This document shows, piece after piece, positions 59,772 to 64,000 of a DNA stretch of 64,000 nucleotides. Each line of letters opens with the position of its first letter. Within the stretch, counting starts at the first letter, position 1. Location: the NCBI GenBank assembly GCA_002746415.1, contig NVXD01000022.1, forward strand, positions 1 through 64,000, read 5' to 3'. Position numbers and translations under genes: made by a program. The notes under the pieces were generated by a model. The model searched no databases. It saw only the letters and a program-made list of their open reading frames with translations, and was not told the origin of the DNA. Origin of the DNA: Flavobacteriaceae bacterium (GTDB lineage Bacteria; Bacteroidota; Bacteroidia; Flavobacteriales; Flavobacteriaceae).

Positions 59772-61993
59772 ACTATAAATACCCTCATATAATAATTAAG
59801 AACCTTCTCTTGTTATGGGTGTTGATTTTACCTGTTTTAAACCTACATTCCCAAGAAGAAACAACAGCTAAGAAGGACTTACCTTCTTATTTTATTGAGG
59901 CCATTTCTTTTAAAAATCAAAATAAATTAGATACCGCCCTTGAAACATTAAACGAGGCTGCAAAATTAGCAGAATCTAATGAAGATGTAAAAGGTCTGAT
60001 AGATTGTTATCATAAAATTGCTTTGGTCTATTTAGACATGTGGGATTCCAAAACCAGTACTTTTTATTGGGACAGGGCAAAGGTTCTATTAAGAGATATA
60101 GAATATAGATTTGGCAATGCAACACATAGATACATTGAAGCCATATTTTTATATAATAGTGGAAACAACTTTCAGTCCATCTATTTATTAAATAGTGCAA
60201 AGGAGCTTAGTAATGATAGAAATCTATTAAATAATATTATACTGGTAGAAGCTCATATTTATTCTGATTTGGAAAAATATGAGAATGCATCAAAAAACTA
60301 CCACTCCCTTATAGTTAATAATGATATCTATGAAAAAGATTTTTTAGCAACACAAGCATATTTCGGGTTGGCCAGAATGAATCTAAAAGCAGACCTACTA
60401 GAAGAAAGTGTAAAAAATGGTGTGAACGCACTTAATTTAGCAGAAGCAAATAATTTCTATAATGAAATTAAGGAAGCAAATGCGTTTTTAAGTACTACCT
60501 ATGAAAAAATGGACAGGTTTGAAACGGCCTTGATTCATAACAAAAAACTAATGGCATTAGACTCCATATTTACAATTGAGAAAATAAATACAGAGGAAAG
60601 AATAGCGCTCAAAATTAAAGATGATTTTCAGACAGAAGAAATCGCACGGCTAGAATTAAAAAATCTAGAATTGAGTGAATCTGCAAATCGTTCAGAAATA
60701 ACGGTAATACTTACTTCAGCATTCTTGACTATCATATCAATCCTAGCGTTATCATTATATAGAAACAATCAAATAAAATTAAAGACCAACGACCTTCTTT
60801 ACACTAAGAATAGGGAACTCCAAATTGCAAGGGATAGTGCTGTACAGGGCATGAAGGCTAAAGCCAACTTTTTATCCACCGTAAGCCATGAATTAAGAAC
60901 TCCTTTATACGCAGTAACAGGTCTTACACACCTTTTACTTGAAGAGAACCCCAAAGAAAGTCAAAAAGAACACTTAAAATCTTTAAAATTTTCTGGTGAT
61001 TACTTATTAAACTTTATAAACGACATCCTTCAGATTAATAAAATTGATGCCGATAAAGCAGAAGCTCTTAACGTCGAATTCAAACTTAAAAAAGTTTTGG
61101 AAGATGTTATTGCTTCCCTTAAACAAAGTGCAGTAAAAAACAAAACCAAAATCATACTTGAATTTGACAAGGAAATCCCCATTGTTTTAGTGAGTGACCC
61201 AATGAAGCTTTCCCAGATATTCATGAATTTAGTTGGCAACTCCATAAAGTTCACTAAAGGAGGAGAAGTTAAGGTCATTGCCAGATTAATGAAAAAAGAG
61301 GCGGAAGATGTTACTGTTTATTTTGAAATTAAAGATACGGGCATTGGTATCTCAGAAGAAAAGCAAAAAAATATTTTTGACAGCTTTGAACAAGGCTCCA
61401 TACAAATAAACAGAGAATATGGCGGGACTGGCTTAGGGCTAGCAATTGTTAAAAGTCTTTTAGGGTTATTTGGTAGTGAAATTCAATTGGAAAGTGAACT
61501 TGATAAAGGAAGTTCCTTTTTCTTTCAACTTAACTTAAAAAGCAAGAGCGGTGCTATTGTGAATACCCCTCAATCTGAGCTAACTATAAAAGATCATGAT
61601 TTAAAAGGCCTACATATTTTAGTTGTTGAGGATAACAAAATAAACCAAGTCATCACCAAAAAAATGTTGAGTAAAAAAGAAATCACCTGTGATATTGCTA
61701 ACAATGGTAATGAGGCGATTGATTTAACAGAAAAAAACAAGTACGATGCCATCTTAATGGACAACCATATGCCAGGAATTAGTGGTATAGAAGCTACTAT
61801 TCAAATTAGGCTGTTTGATAAAGAAACCCCCATTATTGCCTTGACCGCTATTTCCCTTGATGACAGTTTAGATAGTTTTTATGAAGCTGGCTGTAATGAT
61901 GTAGTGACCAAACCTTTTAAACCAGAAGTATTTTATCAAAAAATTGGAGACAACATTTTTGAAAATAAAAACAAGGAAGCTACTTCTTCATAA
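59768..61993 (+). CDS. TPR-containing hybrid sensor histidine kinase
   Basis: A 741-aa hybrid kinase. Signal-like N-terminus (about 1-28, KNLLLLWVLILPVLNLHSQ), periplasmic TPR domain (about 40-300, TALETLNEAAKLAESNEDVK), TM helix (about 315-335, ITVILTSAFLTIISILALSL), HisKA with FLSTVSHELRTPLYAVTGLT, HATPase with FMNLVGNSIKFTKGGEVKVI and GTGLGLAIVKSLLGLFGSEI, and a C-terminal receiver with ILVVEDNKINQVITKKMLSK, phosphoacceptor Asp in YDAILMDNHMPGISG and Lys in VVTKPFKPEVFYQKI. Start is TTG at 59768, overlapping the gap stop; no ATG fits. Its 3' end overlaps lpxK by 14 bp. Confidence 0.92.
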   Translation: MNYKYPHIIIKNLLLLWVLILPVLNLHSQEETTAKKDLPSYFIEAISFKNQNKLDTALETLNEAAKLAESNEDVKGLIDCYHKIALVYLDMWDSKTSTFYWDRAKVLLRDIEYRFGNATHRYIEAIFLYNSGNNFQSIYLLNSAKELSNDRNLLNNIILVEAHIYSDLEKYENASKNYHSLIVNNDIYEKDFLATQAYFGLARMNLKADLLEESVKNGVNALNLAEANNFYNEIKEANAFLSTTYEKMDRFETALIHNKKLMALDSIFTIEKINTEERIALKIKDDFQTEEIARLELKNLELSESANRSEITVILTSAFLTIISILALSLYRNNQIKLKTNDLLYTKNRELQIARDSAVQGMKAKANFLSTVSHELRTPLYAVTGLTHLLLEENPKESQKEHLKSLKFSGDYLLNFINDILQINKIDADKAEALNVEFKLKKVLEDVIASLKQSAVKNKTKIILEFDKEIPIVLVSDPMKLSQIFMNLVGNSIKFTKGGEVKVIARLMKKEAEDVTVYFEIKDTGIGISEEKQKNIFDSFEQGSIQINREYGGTGLGLAIVKSLLGLFGSEIQLESELDKGSSFFFQLNLKSKSGAIVNTPQSELTIKDHDLKGLHILVVEDNKINQVITKKMLSKKEITCDIANNGNEAIDLTEKNKYDAILMDNHMPGISGIEATIQIRLFDKETPIIALTAISLDDSLDSFYEAGCNDVVTKPFKPEVFYQKIGDNIFENKNKEATSS

Positions 61994-62981
61994 GTTCGGC
62001 AATACTTCTTTTTATTTCTTCTTTACCATTCCCAATAAATTTATGTTCTATTGAAATATAATATAAATTGTTCACTTTATTTTTAAGCCTTACAAAATCC
62101 TTTTCAGTCGTCAATACCATTACTTTAGTATTGAAGATATCTAGCTCTTTTTTTGTAAAAAAATGGTGGTCTTTAAATTGAAGATGCTCATATTCAACAT
62201 TCTTTTCACTCAAATAACCTAACAAAGGCTTAGGATTAGCAATACCAGTTACCAAAGTTATATTCTCATTCTTAAAATCTTCAAGTATGGCATTAGTATT
62301 TTCTCCAAAAATTGTTTTTCCATATTCCAAATAGCTAAAAAGCACTTTTTGATAGGGTTTAGGTTTAAGCTTCTTTATGATTTTATTTTGCTCATCAGCA
62401 TTCAAATCATAGGGACACTTTGTGACCACAATTATATGTGCTCGTTTAGCTTCCCTTTTGCTGTCTCTTAAATTTCCCGTGGGCAAATACCAGTCATTGG
62501 GATATAAATTTTGATAGGTAGTCAATAATATTGATACACTTGGCTTTACTTTTCTATGTTGATAGGCATCGTCCAATAGAATTAAATCAGGTTTTAGTTC
62601 TTTCTCAATTTTAGAGATGGCATTGCTCCTATCTTCATCTACCACAACTTTTATTTCAGGAAATTTAGCATATATCTGGAACGGTTCATCACCTATTTCT
62701 TCGACTGTACTATTGGGTGTAGCCTGCAGAAACCCCTTTGTTTTTCTACCATACCCCCTGCTTAGAACCGTAAGATTATTGGTGCCCTTAAATTGAGCTA
62801 CCAAAAACTCAATCATTGGGGTTTTCCCAGTTCCACCAACACTTAAATTACCAATGCATACAGTAGGCGTTTTAAAAGAATTCGCTGAAAATACTTTAAT
62901 ATCATATAGATAATTCCGCAGGTAAACCACAAGGGCATAAACAAGGGATATCGGTAAACTAATTTTTCTTAGAAGCCACAT
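61980..62981 (-). CDS. lpxK: Tetraacyldisaccharide 4'-kinase
   Basis: A 333-aa membrane-bound P-loop kinase phosphorylating the 4' position of the lipid A precursor. ATG at 62981 (MWLLRKISLPISLVYALVVY) is chosen; an upstream in-frame start at 63077 adds 32 residues that overlap the divergent Nif3 gene. The Walker A motif is GNLSVGGTGKTPMIEFLVAQ; LSRGYGRKTKGF and LLDDAYQHRKVKPSVSILLT follow. Lipid A synthesis implies a Gram-negative envelope. Confidence 0.94.
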   Translation of the reverse strand: MWLLRKISLPISLVYALVVYLRNYLYDIKVFSANSFKTPTVCIGNLSVGGTGKTPMIEFLVAQFKGTNNLTVLSRGYGRKTKGFLQATPNSTVEEIGDEPFQIYAKFPEIKVVVDEDRSNAISKIEKELKPDLILLDDAYQHRKVKPSVSILLTTYQNLYPNDWYLPTGNLRDSKREAKRAHIIVVTKCPYDLNADEQNKIIKKLKPKPYQKVLFSYLEYGKTIFGENTNAILEDFKNENITLVTGIANPKPLLGYLSEKNVEYEHLQFKDHHFFTKKELDIFNTKVMVLTTEKDFVRLKNKVNNLYYISIEHKFIGNGKEEIKRSIAELMKK

Positions 62982-63002
62982 CAGAACGAAAATATAATAT
63001 TT

Positions 63003-63010
63003 TATCTTTG
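63003..63010 (+). promoter_or_regulatory. -7 box of the Nif3-family gene
   Basis: TATCTTTG matches TAnnTTTG, 21 nt before the ATG at 63032; no -33 TTG seen at the usual distance. Confidence 0.45.
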
Positions 63011-63031
63011 ATAGCCTAATAAAACTTAAAA

Positions 63032-64000
63032 ATGACTGTAAAGCAAATAACCAACATCTTGGAAGAACTGGCTCCATTAAGTTATGCAGAGGATTTTGAC
63101 AATGTGGGATTATTGGTTGGAAATGAAAATACAGAAGTATCTGGTGTTTTAGTCACATTAGATACCTTGGAAAATGTAGTTGACGAAGCCATTGCAAAAA
63201 AATGCAACCTAATTATAAGTTTTCATCCTATTATTTTTAATGGGTTAAAAAAAATTACTGGCGCAACTTATGTAGAGCGAGTAGTAATGAATGCTATTCA
63301 AAACAATATCTCTATTTATAGTATGCACACAGCATTGGACAACTCCCCTTATGGTGTCAATGCCAAAATATGTGAAGTACTAGGGGTATTCAATACTAAG
63401 GTTTTAATACCCCAAAAAAAGACTATTAAAAAGCTAACCACTTATGTTCCAAATAACAAAGCGGAAGAATTAAAGGAATCTCTTTTTGCGGCAGGTGCTG
63501 GCACTATTGGTAATTATTCTAATTGTAGTTTTTCAATTGATGGAACAGGAACGTACAGACCTGGAGAAGACAGTAATCCCACCATAGGAAAGATTGGTGA
63601 ACTTCATTATGAACAGGAAACCCAAATAAACATTACCTATAACAAAACAGTAGAGTCTAAAGTGTTAAGAGCCCTATTTGATTATCATCCATACGAGGAA
63701 ATAGCTTATGAAGTGCTTTCTTTAGAAAATACTAATGAACATATTGGAATGGGTATGGTTGGTGAATTGAAGCAGCCCATGAGTGAAAGTGACTTTCTAG
63801 AAATGCTAAAAACTAAATTCAATGCAAAAGGCATTAGACACTCAGCCTTATTAGGTAAAAAGATAAGAAAAGTTGCAGTCCTTGGTGGAAGTGGGGCCTT
63901 TGCAATTGCTGCTGCCAAGAATGTAAATGCAGATATCTTTATATCTGCAGATATAAAATATCACCAATTTTATGAAGCTGAGAAAAAAATAATAGTTGCG
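63032..64000 (+). CDS. Nif3-like dinuclear metal centre protein, 5' part
   Basis: An open frame from ATG at 63032 to the window end, 323 codons without stop, so truncated at the right edge. It begins MTVKQITNILEELAPLSYAE and has DFDNVGLLVGNE, NLIISFHPIIFNGLKKITGA (metal-binding His), IYSMHTALDNSPYGVNAKIC and VAVLGGSGAFAIAAAKNVNA, all Nif3/YbgI/YqfO family blocks. The inserted middle domain (about 125-230, VPNNKAEELKESLFAAGAGT) is the YqfO-type insertion. Function still debated (GTP cyclohydrolase-like). Divergent from lpxK. Confidence 0.92.
   Translation, partial: MTVKQITNILEELAPLSYAEDFDNVGLLVGNENTEVSGVLVTLDTLENVVDEAIAKKCNLIISFHPIIFNGLKKITGATYVERVVMNAIQNNISIYSMHTALDNSPYGVNAKICEVLGVFNTKVLIPQKKTIKKLTTYVPNNKAEELKESLFAAGAGTIGNYSNCSFSIDGTGTYRPGEDSNPTIGKIGELHYEQETQINITYNKTVESKVLRALFDYHPYEEIAYEVLSLENTNEHIGMGMVGELKQPMSESDFLEMLKTKFNAKGIRHSALLGKKIRKVAVLGGSGAFAIAAAKNVNADIFISADIKYHQFYEAEKKIIVA

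Noticed and set aside
62982-63077. 32-residue extension of LpxK to 63077
   Set aside because: It overlaps the divergent Nif3 gene and its -7 box and is not conserved; ATG at 62981 fits.

Overview
The window is chromosomal DNA from a member of the Bacteroidota, almost certainly a Flavobacteriaceae. The evidence is low GC content, promoters of the type TTG-N20-TAnnTTTG, almost no Shine-Dalgarno sequences except before rpsU, flavobacterial gene families (DUF2851, DUF1573, PASTA-only membrane protein, LUD domain, rhodanese) and flavobacterial gene order (tRNA-hpf-recombinase-rpsU; rsfS-ftsH-LUD-cdsA-psd-ACBP; sigma/anti-sigma/small protein/sigma/lipA). Genus cannot be told from the sequence alone. 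Apart from one small GIY-YIG element it is core genome: there is no prophage, plasmid region, CRISPR array, known insertion sequence or rRNA.

Layout. 1-3.1 kb: two tRNAs, ribosome hibernation factor, tyrosine recombinase, rpsU with an exceptional Shine-Dalgarno, acyl-CoA dehydrogenase. 3.1-10.0 kb (minus): helix-hairpin-helix protein, Na+/alanine symporter, K+ channel, PspC protein, a frameshifted DUF2851 gene, rhodanese and two thioredoxin-fold proteins. 10.1-11.2 kb: MarR regulator and YceI protein. 11.28-18.44 kb: a complete trp operon (trpEGDCFBA) headed by a promoter, a Trp-Trp-Trp leader peptide and an attenuator. Four of its intergenic gaps carry different palindromic repeats and the trpB-trpA gap carries a GIY-YIG nuclease gene between inverted repeats. 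18.6-23.6 kb: M20 peptidase, Gfo/Idh oxidoreductase, and a YCII/DGPF protein coupled to an ECF42-like sigma factor. 24-31.3 kb (minus): TPR membrane protein, pyruvate carboxylase, lipoprotein, yaaA, RluA-type pseudouridine synthase, PASTA protein. 31.4-37.1 kb: ddl, coaD, PAS kinase plus response regulator, M14 peptidase. 37.1-44.3 kb: NUDIX/pyrE divergent pair, SRPBCC, biotin ligase, then rsfS-ftsH-LUD-cdsA-psd-ACBP. 44.3-53 kb: fatty acid hydroxylase, two-component system, DoxX, valS, DUF1573, PDZ aspartyl protease. 53.1-64 kb: aminotransferase, murB, ECF sigma with anti-sigma, Cys-rich small protein, second sigma factor, lipA, gap, hybrid kinase, lpxK and the start of a Nif3-family gene that runs off the window.

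The best leads for unusual biology are regulatory: a ribosome-stalling trp attenuator in a Bacteroidota; the rpsU Shine-Dalgarno that fits bS21 autoregulation; interlocked divergent promoters of the NUDIX gene and pyrE that predict a leaderless pyrE mRNA; and the GIY-YIG gene framed by 27-bp inverted repeats inside the trp operon, with a shifted frame at an A AAA AAT heptamer.

All calls are from reading the sequence and translations. No database search, folding program or alignment was run.
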